From contig NZ_CP066784.1 of NCBI RefSeq assembly GCF_028751195.1, positions 4,340,001-4,404,000 on the forward strand: a DNA stretch of 64,000 nt, written 5' to 3'. Below the pieces are notes generated by a model that saw nothing but the letters and a program-made list of their open reading frames with translations, was not told the origin of the DNA and did no database searches. Positions 7,581 through 16,563 of this stretch are shown one piece after another. How positions within the stretch are numbered: the stretch's first letter is position 1; each line of letters starts with the position of its first letter. The position numbers and the translations under genes are program-made. Origin of the DNA: Alicyclobacillus sp. ALC3 (GTDB lineage Bacteria > Bacillota > Bacilli > Alicyclobacillales > Alicyclobacillaceae).

Positions 7581-8669
7581 ATGGCTCTGTTTGATCGATT
7601 TCGAGAAGTTTTCTCCGGCCAACGAATGTGCACCCCTGAACATTTAGCCGGGTATAAAAGACTGGGCGAACAGGTGTTTGAAGTCGAAGTGGAACTTGCA
7701 GAGACCTCGAACGTTCGCGCACGGGTCTTGCTACGCGCGGCCAAAAGCCTACAAGTGATGGGCGACGCCTTATTGCGGGATGCATTTCCAAGTGACCAGC
7801 ATCCGTCGAAACCCGTCCCAATCGTGACACATGAGCAAGCGGAGGGTTGGTACGGACGGATCCCGGATCTTTTGATCGCGGCCCGGCAAGAGGCGTCTTT
7901 TGCGGGGAGTGCCAAAATCAAGGTGCCGATTCTGCTCGGGACTCGGGAAGAGACACGCGGAGCATGCCCCATCGAGCATTTGGCGGGGATGCGACGAGCC
8001 GCAGATGAGATGGAAACGCTCGTGAAAGACAAGATGGTGGTTGCCCGCACGAAGGCGGATCCGTATAAAGAGGTGATCCTTTTGTATGAAGAGGCTCGAA
8101 CGCGCCGACAATCGGGCGACGCCATTCTGGGTTCGATTGTCGGTGGACAACGGGTGTCTCTTCAGAGTCATGAAGAAGCCGAAGAACAGTATGGATCGGC
8201 TTTGACCGCTTATTTCTTGATTGCTCAGGCACTGGAAGACCCCTCTTTACTGAGCCAATCCCATCACGGTGGAGGAAGCAAGCAAAGTAAGCTCGATTCC
8301 CGCGATTTGTTCAAGGTAACTTCGCGCATCGCACTTCGGGAGATTCGCCATTCCGGGGAGTATGCGCAGGCTCAAGTGGATTTGGCCGAATTATGGGTCA
8401 AACATACGGTCACCGACGTCGAACGGGAGTATGAGAGTACGGTCGACGAACTCGTAGCGACAGGTCAAATTGAAGAAGACGGGTACTGGTACTGTTGTCC
8501 CTTTCAGCCGGTATACAAGGTCGTTCATAGTCCCGTTGAGGTCATTGGTCGCTCCATTCCTACTGGGCATGTCTTCGTCTGGGATTATGGGGAAGACGGC
8601 GAGCCGGGACGGTTTATTACCGAATCTGCGTTTGGTCGGGCGGATTCCCGACATTATTGTGAAGATTAA
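7581..8669 (+). CDS. unknown 362-aa protein in PspA locus
   Basis: A soluble, charged protein without signal peptide or membrane segment. The first 290 residues look largely helical, with two internal His-Leu-Ala-Gly segments that resemble one another: CTPEHLAGYKRLGEQ (residues 17-31) and CPIEHLAGMRRAADE (residues 129-143), suggesting an internal repeat. The C-terminal 70 residues change character (YWYCCPFQPVYKVV, then GHVFVWDYGEDGE) and look like a beta domain. A TATAAT lies at 7529-7534 and an AGAGGTG ribosome site precedes the ATG. The next gene is pspA, 101 bases on. I do not recognise the family; a partner in envelope-stress sensing is inferred from position. Confidence 0.75.
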   Translation: MALFDRFREVFSGQRMCTPEHLAGYKRLGEQVFEVEVELAETSNVRARVLLRAAKSLQVMGDALLRDAFPSDQHPSKPVPIVTHEQAEGWYGRIPDLLIAARQEASFAGSAKIKVPILLGTREETRGACPIEHLAGMRRAADEMETLVKDKMVVARTKADPYKEVILLYEEARTRRQSGDAILGSIVGGQRVSLQSHEEAEEQYGSALTAYFLIAQALEDPSLLSQSHHGGGSKQSKLDSRDLFKVTSRIALREIRHSGEYAQAQVDLAELWVKHTVTDVEREYESTVDELVATGQIEEDGYWYCCPFQPVYKVVHSPVEVIGRSIPTGHVFVWDYGEDGEPGRFITESAFGRADSRHYCED

Positions 8670-8770
8670 CCGGTGGCCCGGTTTTACACAATTTCTACAC
8701 ATATTTTGTTTACAGTGTTCGTGAAGGTTGAATCCCAACCTACCTCTTTCACCGGAAAGGAAGGAGTAAC

Positions 8771-9460
8771 ATGTCCCTGGTATCGCGTCTCAAGGACCTC
8801 GTCCGGGCGAACCTCAATGACCTCATCAGCAAGGCCGAGGACCCGGAAAAGAGTCTGAATTTGTACATTGACGATGCCACTGAGAACCTCCGGCAGTTTT
8901 CTGTCGAAGTGAACCGCTTTGAAGCCGAGCGAATTCTCATCATGGATCGAATACGAGCTTGTGAGGCGGCCATTGCAGATTGGCATAGCAAAGCGAAACT
9001 GGCTCTCCAGCAAAATCGCGAGGACCTAGCCCAGAAAGCGCTGGAGTCTGAGCAGAAGGAAACAAAGCGTTTGGAACAATTGCAATCTGAGCGGGTCGAG
9101 GCCGAACAGACCTCTGCACAGATGAAGGAACAATACCAGCTCTTGGAGCAGAAGCTGGCCGAGGCGAAGGAACGTCGGGACGATTTAGTTCGTCGAAATC
9201 GCCGTGCTGTGGCACAAAAGGAAGCGGCAGACGCCGTTACCGGACTTAACAAGGACGATCCGCTGTCGAAGTTCGATCGGATGGAAACTAAGGTGGAACG
9301 CCGAGAAGCCGAGGCTCAAGCATCCTACACCGCAATGACGTCCTCGCTGTCGTATGAAATGGATCAACTCAAAAAAGCGGAATTGAAGTCCGAAGTCGAG
9401 GATGCCATGGCGAAACTGAAACAGGAAATTCAATCTGAATCCGACGAATCAGCCTCTTGA
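8771..9460 (+). CDS. pspA: PspA/IM30 (ESCRT-III-like) membrane-protecting protein
   Basis: A 229-aa protein, the usual length for PspA/LiaH/Vipp1. The first 25 residues form the amphipathic helix that contacts membrane (MSLVSRLKDLVRANLNDLIS), followed by the DPEKSLNLYIDDATENL block typical of the family. Residues 40-155 are a long coiled-coil rich in Glu, Gln and Lys. The protein assembles on stressed inner membrane and limits proton leakage. The ribosome site GGAAGGAG precedes the ATG. It sits between the unknown 362-aa gene and a SHOCT gene, in one direction, ending at a strong terminator. Confidence 0.92.
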   Translation: MSLVSRLKDLVRANLNDLISKAEDPEKSLNLYIDDATENLRQFSVEVNRFEAERILIMDRIRACEAAIADWHSKAKLALQQNREDLAQKALESEQKETKRLEQLQSERVEAEQTSAQMKEQYQLLEQKLAEAKERRDDLVRRNRRAVAQKEAADAVTGLNKDDPLSKFDRMETKVERREAEAQASYTAMTSSLSYEMDQLKKAELKSEVEDAMAKLKQEIQSESDESAS

Positions 9461-9484
9461 GGCCGGAAAACGGAGGTAAGAAAA

Positions 9485-9709
9485 ATGTGCGGTGGACATA
9501 GCCGAGGTCACTTTGGGCATCACTTGCCGATGGGCATTCCCGTTTCTGTGCCCGTCGAGGAACGGAGAAGTTCTCCGGTTGATGTACTCAATGAGCGTTT
9601 GGCACGAGGGGAAATTACGATTGAAGAGTATCAACGGATGCGATCGGTCCTAGACGACCAGTATCGCACCAAACACAGTCCGCATATTCGTAAGCCGACA
9701 ACCGCATAA
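9485..9709 (+). CDS. SHOCT-domain protein downstream of pspA
   Basis: A 74-aa protein. The N-terminal 25 residues are His/Gly-rich (MCGGHSRGHFGHHLPMG) and could bind metal. The rest carries a SHOCT motif (LARGEITIEEYQRMRSVL). There is no membrane helix. The start is fixed by CGGAGGT eight bases upstream. It follows pspA by 24 bases and closes the operon before a terminator. SHOCT tails often pair with membrane-stress proteins; the function here is unknown. Confidence 0.75.
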   Translation: MCGGHSRGHFGHHLPMGIPVSVPVEERRSSPVDVLNERLARGEITIEEYQRMRSVLDDQYRTKHSPHIRKPTTA

Positions 9710-9716
9710 GATATTC

Positions 9717-9740
9717 GGGGGGCATAAGCCCCCCCTTTTT
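9717..9740 (+). terminator. rho-independent terminator after the pspA operon
   Basis: Seven-bp GC stem (GGGGGGC / GCCCCCC) with a four-base loop and a TTTTT tail. It separates the pspA operon from the convergent multicopper oxidase gene, whose stop is six bases further on. Confidence 0.88.
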
Positions 9741-9745
9741 CGTGG

Positions 9746-11362
9746 TTATTCGGACATATCCTTGATATTGTACGGATCCGTAATTCCTGAGTATTGGAGA
9801 ATGGTGTCCATGCCTGCTGCAGCATGGTGCAGGTCATGACAGTGGAACATCCACAATCCCGGATTCGTGGCCTTAAATGCAATATCGTATGATTCCCCAG
9901 GTAACACTTCGACAGTATCGAGATAGACCGGACTCCCCTTGAGAGGGACGCCGTCCCGACTTAAAACTTGAAAACTGGTTCCGTGTAAGTGCATCGGATG
10001 AATGTAGTTGGTGTCGTTTTCAATGTGCACCTTCACCGTATCGCCGTTTTGGACGACAAACGGGGACGTGTTCGGGAATGCCTTTCCATTGATGGTGTAG
10101 ACCATCCCGCTTTGGTTCATCCCCACTCCAAGGTTCATTGTAAAGGTCTTATCATAGTGTTGCCCGAGTGTGAAGGTCGAATTCTTACTTGTAGTTGGAC
10201 TGCCGTAATTTGTGAAATCAAACCAAGGTTCGTTCTGCAAGTTCATAGCCGTGTCCATGGGAGAGGAATGGCTCGACTGCCCGATGGTGGCTTGTAGTTC
10301 CATCCGTTCGGTGGCCGAAGGGTCTGCGCTCACGAGCTGGACTTGGCCACTCGCTGGCATCTTGAATTCAACATCATAACGCTGTGCGGCACCGATGGGA
10401 AGCAACTGATTTTGAATCCACGTTGGGTGAGACAGGTCGTGGCCATCCAAAGCTTCGACTTTGAACGAGGTGCCGACGAGAGTCATCAAGTGGGTCATAT
10501 TGCCGGCGTTCACCAGCCGAAGGCGTACGAGGTCTCCGGGATTTGCCCGAAACAGACTGGTTCCATTCGCAGTCTGGTTGACCGTAAACGCGTCGTAGGC
10601 GCTCGTCATCTCACTTAGTGCTTCCCGATCCATCCTGGTTACCTGAAAGCCTGTGGTTCTTAGGGAAGGTTTAGACATGTTCATGTTCCCCATATTCATG
10701 CCACTCATGCCACTCATGCCACTCATCCCATTCTCTTGTCCCTGGGACAAGGTCGACCATTCATGCAGTAGGATTGTATAGTCACGGTTTGGCAGAGGGT
10801 TGGCGGGATGATTCGGTTTGACCACGATCCCCCCAAACAGCCCGGCTCCGATTTCCTGAACACTGTTCACATGAGAGTGATACCAGTAGGTTCCAGCGTC
10901 CTTGGCGATGAATCGATAGACAAAAGTTTCGCCTGGTGAGATGGGGCTTTGCGTCAATCCCGGAACTCCATCTTCTGCGCCGGGGACATCAATTCCATGC
11001 CAATGCACCGTAATGGGGACACTCAGTTCATTCTTCACGGTGACTTCTACAACATTTCCTTGCTGTACGGTGAGCGTCGGCCCAGGTGCGCTGCCATTGA
11101 AAGTCATGGCTTGGACGGTCTTTCCTTGCCCCAGATTGAGTGTCTTGGCCTCTGCGACAAGAGTGTATCGCACGACTGGAGTGTCCGGTGTAGGATGCGC
11201 CACCAACGCACTGACGGGCTTTAAGGCACCGTTGGTTCCGGAAGTCTTGGTCAAAGGCGTTGAAACACCAGTCGGGTTATGGGTCCACCAAAACAGGCCG
11301 AATCCGGCCGCAGCGACCAGAGTCACGCCCACGTATGCATAGGTTTTTGTGGTCAATTTCAC
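9746..11362 (-). CDS. membrane-anchored three-domain multicopper oxidase
   Basis: About 538 aa. An N-terminal membrane helix (residues 8-27) is followed by cupredoxin domains. The four copper-binding blocks are visible: HWHGIDVPG, YWYHSHVN, HPMHLHGTSF and MFHCHDLHHAAAGM, giving the full type 1/2/3 set with Met as axial type 1 ligand. Between domains 1 and 2 lies a Met/Gly repeat (GMSGMSGMSGMNMGNMNM), as in Cu(I)-oxidising CueO/CopA-type enzymes. Likely role: oxidation of Cu(I) or another small reductant outside the cell with reduction of oxygen to water. The GTG at 11362 has GAGGGAG upstream; an ATG at 11380 is the alternative. It diverges from a two-component system, its likely regulator. 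Confidence 0.88.
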   Translation of the reverse strand: MKLTTKTYAYVGVTLVAAAGFGLFWWTHNPTGVSTPLTKTSGTNGALKPVSALVAHPTPDTPVVRYTLVAEAKTLNLGQGKTVQAMTFNGSAPGPTLTVQQGNVVEVTVKNELSVPITVHWHGIDVPGAEDGVPGLTQSPISPGETFVYRFIAKDAGTYWYHSHVNSVQEIGAGLFGGIVVKPNHPANPLPNRDYTILLHEWSTLSQGQENGMSGMSGMSGMNMGNMNMSKPSLRTTGFQVTRMDREALSEMTSAYDAFTVNQTANGTSLFRANPGDLVRLRLVNAGNMTHLMTLVGTSFKVEALDGHDLSHPTWIQNQLLPIGAAQRYDVEFKMPASGQVQLVSADPSATERMELQATIGQSSHSSPMDTAMNLQNEPWFDFTNYGSPTTSKNSTFTLGQHYDKTFTMNLGVGMNQSGMVYTINGKAFPNTSPFVVQNGDTVKVHIENDTNYIHPMHLHGTSFQVLSRDGVPLKGSPVYLDTVEVLPGESYDIAFKATNPGLWMFHCHDLHHAAAGMDTILQYSGITDPYNIKDMSE

Positions 11363-11479
11363 GGTTTCACGCTCCCTCATCTGTATCACGTGTGGAGCGG
11401 GGTATGGTACAGTCAATGAAGATCGAACCAACCCCACAAATCGTGTGGGGGCATTGTACCAAGGAAATGTGGGGGAATT

Positions 11480-12181
11480 ATGAAGAAATCCTATACCGTT
11501 TTGGTCGCCGATGATGAACCCAAGATTGTCGAAGTTTTGTCAGGGTATTTGGAGAAAGAAGGATATCAGGTGTCGACCGCCCATACAGGTCACGAAGTCT
11601 TAGATGCCATAGAGCAAGGTGGGCTGTCTCTCATCATTTTGGACCTCATGTTGCCAGACTTGTCTGGAGAGGAAGTCTGTCTGGCAATTCGGGCTAAGTC
11701 CTCGGTCCCGATCCTAATGCTCACGGCGAAACATGCCGAAGAAGATCGTCTTCGTGGCTTGGGTATTGGTGCAGACGATTATGTGACCAAACCGTTTAGT
11801 GTGAAGGAAGTAGTTGCGCGCGTCGGAGTGATTCTGCGCCGCACCCAGGAGAATGAACCACTAGCCGAGCGACTCGTGTACCGCCACGGGGATTTGGTGG
11901 TGGATGCGCAGAGGCAGATGGTATTTAAGAATGGACAAAAAGTTGAACTGACGGTTACGGAGTACAAACTCTTGATGGTCTTTACTCGCCATCCGAAGCG
12001 CGTCTTTAGTCGCGAGGAACTGATTCACAAGGCGTTTGGTCTAGATTTTCGAGGGGACAGTCGGGTCATTGATGGACATATTAAGAACCTTCGAGCCAAG
12101 ATCGAAGACGATGCTCGTCGTCCCTTGTATATTCAAACTCTTTATGGGCTCGGGTATCGATTTGAAGGTGATGAGGAATGA
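11480..12181 (+). CDS. OmpR-family response regulator
   Basis: A 233-aa regulator. The receiver domain has the acidic pair (VADDEP), phospho-acceptor Asp in LIILDLMLPD, the Thr of MLTAKH and the Lys of VTKPF. The C-terminal domain is a winged helix (LTVTEYKLLMVFTRH, VIDGHIKNLRAKI). GGGGGAA precedes the ATG. The stop overlaps the start of the kinase gene by four bases. A half-site GGGGTATGGTA at 11399-11409 resembles the right half of the CsoR-like sites found elsewhere in the window and may be the -10 region. Confidence 0.92.
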   Translation: MKKSYTVLVADDEPKIVEVLSGYLEKEGYQVSTAHTGHEVLDAIEQGGLSLIILDLMLPDLSGEEVCLAIRAKSSVPILMLTAKHAEEDRLRGLGIGADDYVTKPFSVKEVVARVGVILRRTQENEPLAERLVYRHGDLVVDAQRQMVFKNGQKVELTVTEYKLLMVFTRHPKRVFSREELIHKAFGLDFRGDSRVIDGHIKNLRAKIEDDARRPLYIQTLYGLGYRFEGDEE

Positions 12182-13272
12182 AAATTCGCGGGAAATTGCT
12201 GTTAGCCTTTTCTCTCTTCAGTATTAGCTTGTTGGTGCTTTTAACCCTTATTTTGCAAATCGAGGTCTCCCGGCATTTTGGGTTGCTGGTCTGCCAACCG
12301 GTCAACAGCCTGTCGCCGGTGATGTCCCAGTCCATTCAATTCCATTTTGACCAGGCACTGAAGCAGAGTCTGATTTGGACATTAGCCAGTTTTGTTGCCA
12401 TCACCATGTTAATTGCCGCGTTCTTATCCAAGTTATTCACGAAGAGAATCCTGCAGATGCAGGAATTGGCGACGCAAATTGCACATGGTCAGTGGCAATT
12501 GACGGTTCCCGCTCATGGACGGGATGAGTTATCCTTGCTGGCCAAGACGATGAATTACCTCGCACAACAACTCAACCACCAGGAAAAGTTGCGTACACAT
12601 TTAACGCAAGACATCGCACACGAGTTGAGAACCCCGTTGACGACGTTAAAATCCCATATTGAAGCGTTTTTGGACGGCGTATGGGAACCCAGTCGCGAGC
12701 GATTACACAGCTGTTTGGAGGAAGTCGAGCGTTTTGAATCTTTGGTATCTGGGGTGGAAACCCTGTACAAAGCGGATATGTTGGAGGCGAAGCCCGCAAC
12801 GAAAATTGAAGTCAATGACATGACGGCGAGTCTTGTTCATTTTTTCGAACCTCGTTGCGTGGCGGCGGAGTTGACACTCCAGGTGAAGACAGCAGGGCAT
12901 CCGCTTTGGATCGATGCGAATCCCGATGATGTCTATCAAATATTATGGAACCTACTCGACAATGCCGTCAAATATACCCCGACAGGAGGCCTGATTGAGG
13001 TAACGACAGGAGAGAACTTACAGGGTTCATTTGTGCGGATTCGGGATACGGGAATCGGAATCCCGAAAGCGGAACTGGACAACATTTTTGAGCGATTTTA
13101 TCGAGTTGATAAATCGAGGAACCGGAGAACGGGAGGATCGGGATTAGGATTGGCCATCGTGAAACGATTAGCGAGTTTGTCTGGAGCCGCGGTCGAGGTG
13201 GAAAGTCAAATCAATAAAGGGAGCACCTTTACCGTTTGCTGGCCCCGAAAGGATTCACCGGCGGTTCCATGA
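12178..13272 (+). CDS. sensor histidine kinase
   Basis: A 364-aa membrane kinase. Two membrane helices (residues 7-27 and about 63-84) enclose a short outside loop of some 35 residues containing one Cys. A HAMP linker follows, then the H box DIAHELRTPLTTL with the phosphorylated His, an N box (LWNLLDNAVKYTP), a G1 box (DTGIGIP) and a G2 box (GGSGLGLAIV). It starts at the ATGA overlap with the response regulator, so the two are translated together. The short sensor loop suggests a small ligand or a membrane signal; copper is guessed from the adjacent divergent oxidase gene. Confidence 0.9.
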   Translation: MKIRGKLLLAFSLFSISLLVLLTLILQIEVSRHFGLLVCQPVNSLSPVMSQSIQFHFDQALKQSLIWTLASFVAITMLIAAFLSKLFTKRILQMQELATQIAHGQWQLTVPAHGRDELSLLAKTMNYLAQQLNHQEKLRTHLTQDIAHELRTPLTTLKSHIEAFLDGVWEPSRERLHSCLEEVERFESLVSGVETLYKADMLEAKPATKIEVNDMTASLVHFFEPRCVAAELTLQVKTAGHPLWIDANPDDVYQILWNLLDNAVKYTPTGGLIEVTTGENLQGSFVRIRDTGIGIPKAELDNIFERFYRVDKSRNRRTGGSGLGLAIVKRLASLSGAAVEVESQINKGSTFTVCWPRKDSPAVP

Positions 13273-13336
13273 ATCTCTTCGTATTGGGCACGTCCCAGTC
13301 CTTGGCAAGCAAACGGAGAATTTCGTACTCACTATC

Positions 13337-13968
13337 TTAACCGAGATTTTTTAATGCGCGCCAAATTTCTTCTCCGATATCCAAAGACAACATTCGAACT
13401 TGGACTTTTGTCGTTGCTCCGTTTGTGTTCGCTACGTCGATGGTTTCAAGTGGTGGGGTATCCGGAAAACCTCTCGTATTGGGAATGGCATCTCCCTCGG
13501 CGATGTCGATGAAGCACAGAGGCGGATAGATAACACACCACCAGTTCTCGCCCTTCCCAGCGCCCAGAACAATTCGTAAGGCTTCGTAATCACCCGCTGG
13601 ATAGACCTGATTTCCATAGACTTTGGTGGGGAACGCCACTTTGGCGAACTCCGTTTGTACGGGATACTTGACGCCATGTTCGCGTGCAACATCTATGGCC
13701 ACTTGCTGGAGAACCGGCGTTTCTTGGGTGAGAATTGCCTTGGCTTGCGCCGGAGTCTTGGCACCCGCAAGTAACTGTCCGACTTTTGAAACGATCGCAT
13801 TGCGCACCCGCGCAGTCGTAACGTTTCCTTAGGGATCGGAGCCTCTTGGGGTGTTGCAAGATTGTGAAACAACGACTCATCCTTGAGTGGAGAGTGAAAG
13901 AACGCCTTCTTGATGCCCACAATGGACAATACCGCTATGAGCAGTAGGATTAGCCGATCGAACCTCAC
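13337..13968 (-). pseudogene. spoIIR: broken spoIIR (stage II sporulation protein R)
   Basis: SpoIIR is the secreted sigma-F product that triggers pro-sigma-E processing. The C-terminal part in one frame (to 13337) has the family hallmarks FPTKVYGNQVYPAGDYEAL and NWWCVIYPPLCFIDI. The N-terminal part in another frame, from a GTG at 13968 with AGAAGGAG upstream, has a membrane or signal segment and IPKETLRLR. The two join near 13810 by a frame change, and the conserved Asn-Ser-Asp/Asp-Gln-x-Leu-Lys segment that normally follows R-L-R is absent. So about 16 codons have been deleted together with a frameshift, and the protein should not be made intact. Confidence 0.8.
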
Positions 13969-13980
13969 TTTAGATCGCTC

Positions 13981-14002
13981 CTTCTAGTAGGTCTACTAGA
14001 AG
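13981..14002. repeat. perfect 10-bp palindrome next to the spoIIR ribosome site
   Basis: Arms CTTCTAGTAG and CTACTAGAAG are separated by two bases. On the minus strand the end of the palindrome abuts the GGAG of the spoIIR ribosome site, so it could act as an operator or as an mRNA hairpin hindering translation. No function is proven. Confidence 0.5.
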
Positions 14003-14156
14003 TCTTGCCCCTCTATCTGAAAGATAAACTTCGTCATCACCGCAAAAATCTACGTCACACAAGGTTTACAAATTCTACTTGTTGGCCATGCTAGAGTACA
14101 TAGGTTGCGTGGACGAACGAGAGAATTCGACGGGATGATGGAAGCGGGGAAATGAA

Positions 14157-14933
14157 TTGAGCGGCTTTGCCATAGGTTATCGAGAGCAAACATCTCCGAT
14201 TGACTTGTTTAGGAAAGTACGCATGTACACGAGGATCCAAGCCCGTAAAAGTTTGTTGAGACAACAAGCCACGATTCTCCACACGAGCTTGTCCGCCATG
14301 CAGGCAAAAAGCACTGGGTTCCAGATTCATTATTATGGTGAAATCAACGAAGGTACGGACCGTTCACTCTCTTTCTTTCGGCCGGTATGGGTCGTGCAGA
14401 GATTGGCTTTTGAATTGAAAAGCACAGAGAACGCTATTGTCGAATCGAGGGATACAGGAGGCGGATTCGCGAGGATTGTTGGAAGGCGTGCGGATGGTCT
14501 ACGAATTTCTGTTTTACTGCGTAGGAATCTACAAGATATGCGAAATTCACACATCCTCCTGATTCGAGTCCGATGCGATGCAGACAGACCCATAGATTTG
14601 GCTCAGGTCATGGCCGAGGTGGACAGTGTGGCAACAGGAATCGGGTCTGTGGGGCGCCTCAGTGTACATACAAAGGGAATACTTCCAATGATGTTAACGG
14701 ATGCGGAAATAAAGGAACTCGTAGCCCAAGTATTAGGGTCTGTGAAGGCCAGACCGGTTGAGGGGGTTCTAACGGACGGTTTCGCAAGTATTTCTGCATA
14801 TTGTCCGAAACTTGAGACCTACCTGTTGACCGGAGACTCGAAGATGAATTTACAGATCGCGGTACGTCCCGATACAAATCAGACTCTCACGCTGGTTCAC
14901 GTGGGTACACCAATCATCATGGATGGTTACTAA
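14157..14933 (+). CDS. YwmB-like protein, probably lacking its signal peptide
   Basis: Up to 258 aa. The body and especially the C terminus (TLTLVHVGTPIIMDGY) resemble the YwmB family, secreted proteins of spore-formers with a TATA-box-binding-protein-like fold and unknown role, often encoded near murA and spoIID. Family members start with a signal peptide; here no hydrophobic N terminus is seen, from either the TTG at 14157 or the ATG at 14223. The gene is therefore either 5'-truncated or its start region has decayed. It lies head to head with the broken spoIIR, as if both were remnants of a sporulation locus. The family call rests on pattern memory only. Confidence 0.6.
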   Translation: MSGFAIGYREQTSPIDLFRKVRMYTRIQARKSLLRQQATILHTSLSAMQAKSTGFQIHYYGEINEGTDRSLSFFRPVWVVQRLAFELKSTENAIVESRDTGGGFARIVGRRADGLRISVLLRRNLQDMRNSHILLIRVRCDADRPIDLAQVMAEVDSVATGIGSVGRLSVHTKGILPMMLTDAEIKELVAQVLGSVKARPVEGVLTDGFASISAYCPKLETYLLTGDSKMNLQIAVRPDTNQTLTLVHVGTPIIMDGY

Positions 14934-15025
14934 ATGGTTATGAAGTGGTAGGGGAAATTCGTGTTTGCCGGAACCCAGGGGAGGTTGGATCCAGGCTGGT
15001 GATCGATGAACCACGTACCCAGGAT

Positions 15026-15061
15026 GTCAAAAAACGGCGACCATCGGTGCCGTTTTTTGAC
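15026..15061. terminator. bidirectional rho-independent terminator
   Basis: Perfect 13-bp inverted repeat (GTCAAAAAACGGC / GCCGTTTTTTGAC) with a 10-base loop. A and T runs inside the arms allow termination from both sides. It lies between the convergent ywmB-like gene and the Met/Gln-rich protein gene. Confidence 0.85.
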
Positions 15062-15090
15062 GATCTGAGGGGGGGTTTGCCGTTACAAAT

Positions 15091-15468
15091 TTATTTTCCG
15101 GATTGATACAGCCCTTGAAGTTGTCCCATCATTTGGTTCATCTTGGCTACATTTTGTGCGCCAATTTGCTGCTTGAGTTGTTGGTCAGAGTTCATGAGAG
15201 ATTCCATTTTGCCAAAATCGTGTTGCTGCATAGCCTGCTGCATGGCAGAAGAGTTGTGTAGCTCCTGCATCGCAGAAGAACTCATAAATTGTTGACGCTG
15301 CTGAGGAGTAAACGTTTGGGACATGAAGGACTGCATCTTAGCTAACCATGATCCGTTTGAATTGGAAGTCGTGGCTGCAAAGGCGGGGAGAGTCATCGCC
15401 CCGACCGCGATGACAGCCGTTCCTACGCCTGCGGCGATACCGAGTTTACCGAGCTTCGTTTTCATCAT
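15091..15468 (-). CDS. secreted Met/Gln-rich small protein
   Basis: A 125-aa exported protein. Residues 1-31 are a signal peptide ending PAFAA. The mature part is helical and rich in Met, Gln and Ser (SSAMQELHNSSAMQQAMQQH), with about a dozen methionines and no Cys. Such Met-rich periplasmic or extracellular proteins often bind Cu(I), which would fit the locus; this is inference. GAGGAGG precedes two tandem ATG codons at 15468. Its promoter region carries copy B of the conserved leader. I do not recognise the family. Confidence 0.72.
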   Translation of the reverse strand: MMKTKLGKLGIAAGVGTAVIAVGAMTLPAFAATTSNSNGSWLAKMQSFMSQTFTPQQRQQFMSSSAMQELHNSSAMQQAMQQHDFGKMESLMNSDQQLKQQIGAQNVAKMNQMMGQLQGLYQSGK

Positions 15469-15519
15469 AAACAGCCTCCTCGTATGTGATCACTTTCTGG
15501 TCTTATGGCATGGTGTATT

Positions 15520-15600
15520 TCAGGACATCCCTCCGTTTCTTGGTGACGCCCTTACTTTAGATCCGAAGTATGGAGAAAGTTTGTGGATTGCTTGAGGAAA
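15520..15600 (-). promoter_or_regulatory. conserved leader, copy B (upstream of Met/Gln-rich protein)
   Basis: Reads leftward. It shares CAATCCACAAACTTTCT, TCGGATCTA, GTAAGGGCGT and AAACGGAGGGAT with copy A, and TTTCCTCAA-CAATCC with copy C. Here the GGAGGGAT block is not used as ribosome site: the gene start lies about 50 bases further on behind its own GAGGAGG. The conserved part is thus kept apart from the coding sequence, pointing to transcriptional control. Confidence 0.6.
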
Positions 15601-15724
15601 GTATGGGGGTGTTAGAAAAGTCACTTGATACCATGCTTAGAAATCCCCCGTTGCTCCCACTCGCAACGGAGGATTTCACACATTCATTTCTTCGTCCTTT
15701 AACACGGGCCAACCTAGCTTTTGA

Positions 15725-16280
15725 TTGTATTGTTTTGCTGGATTTGAGGGCGTTTGCAATCAGCGATTCCACTTGCGACTGCGTCAATAAACCCACATGC
15801 ACGTTCTGAACCGTTCCATTGGGTTCAAGGATGAACGTGGTGGGGTAGCCAATGATTTGATAGTCCTTTGAGACCATCCCCTTGAGATCGAGCAAGGTTA
15901 GATAGGTTACCCCATACTGTCGGACAAAGCCGTCACACTGTCATGGTCACTGGTCATATTCACGCCCACGAATTGAATTTTGCTTGCATATTTTTGGACA
16001 TCACGACCAGGTCTGGCGTTTCCTGCTGGCAAGGGGGGCACCAAGAGACCCATGCGTTGATCAGGATGGGCTGCTTACCTAACAGGTCGTGGAGGGAAAC
16101 GGTCGTCTGTTCATTCAATGTTTTGAGGTCGAAGTTCGGAGCTGGATGACCGACGAGTGGACTCTCTTGTACGGCGGGAAGCTGGGTGGCTTGTCCAATT
16201 CTCCGTTTGCCGAATTTGATGCAGTAGTTGGACCTCCTGTTGAATTGTGGGTTGCCACTGTCCCACATCCTGTTCATCAC
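15725..16280 (-). pseudogene. decayed duplicate of the TlpA-like gene at 17369
   Basis: Nearly the whole thioredoxin-like domain of the intact gene at 17369-17977 is recognisable, including ILINAWVSWCPPCQQETPDL and IIGYPTTFILEPNG, but in two frames. A one-base loss in an A run after MSKN shifts the frame, about ten bases are missing further on, the original TAA stop is now CAA, and the lipoprotein signal peptide is gone beyond about 16275. The duplication includes about 90 bases of 3' flank with a hairpin built on CCGTTGC/GCAACGG. The protein is not made intact. Confidence 0.85.
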
Positions 16281-16563
16281 ACAGGAAGGTCCTGCTCAAG
16301 CTGGTTGAGAAGTCCCACGTTGCAACGAAGATTGCAACGGCTACTTGGTTATCACACGCCAGTCAGAAGGTGTCCCGCACGGGTACTCCTTTTCTTTTTT
16401 TTATACTTTAGGCCATAAGCGGCGATTAGGTGCGCCGTACACGTACACTTGGTTTTTTATTTCCATGCAAAAAAGTGCACTTAGGCAGATATCAGCAATG
16501 GAAGGCGTGTGAAATCCATATTGTAAGCAACGAGGCAGTTACCTCTCATAATACCAACGGGAA

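Noticed and set aside
11378-11410. A full CsoR-like operator between the multicopper oxidase and its two-component system
   Set aside because: Only the right half GGGGTATGGTA is present; the left half does not match, so it is not counted among the operators.
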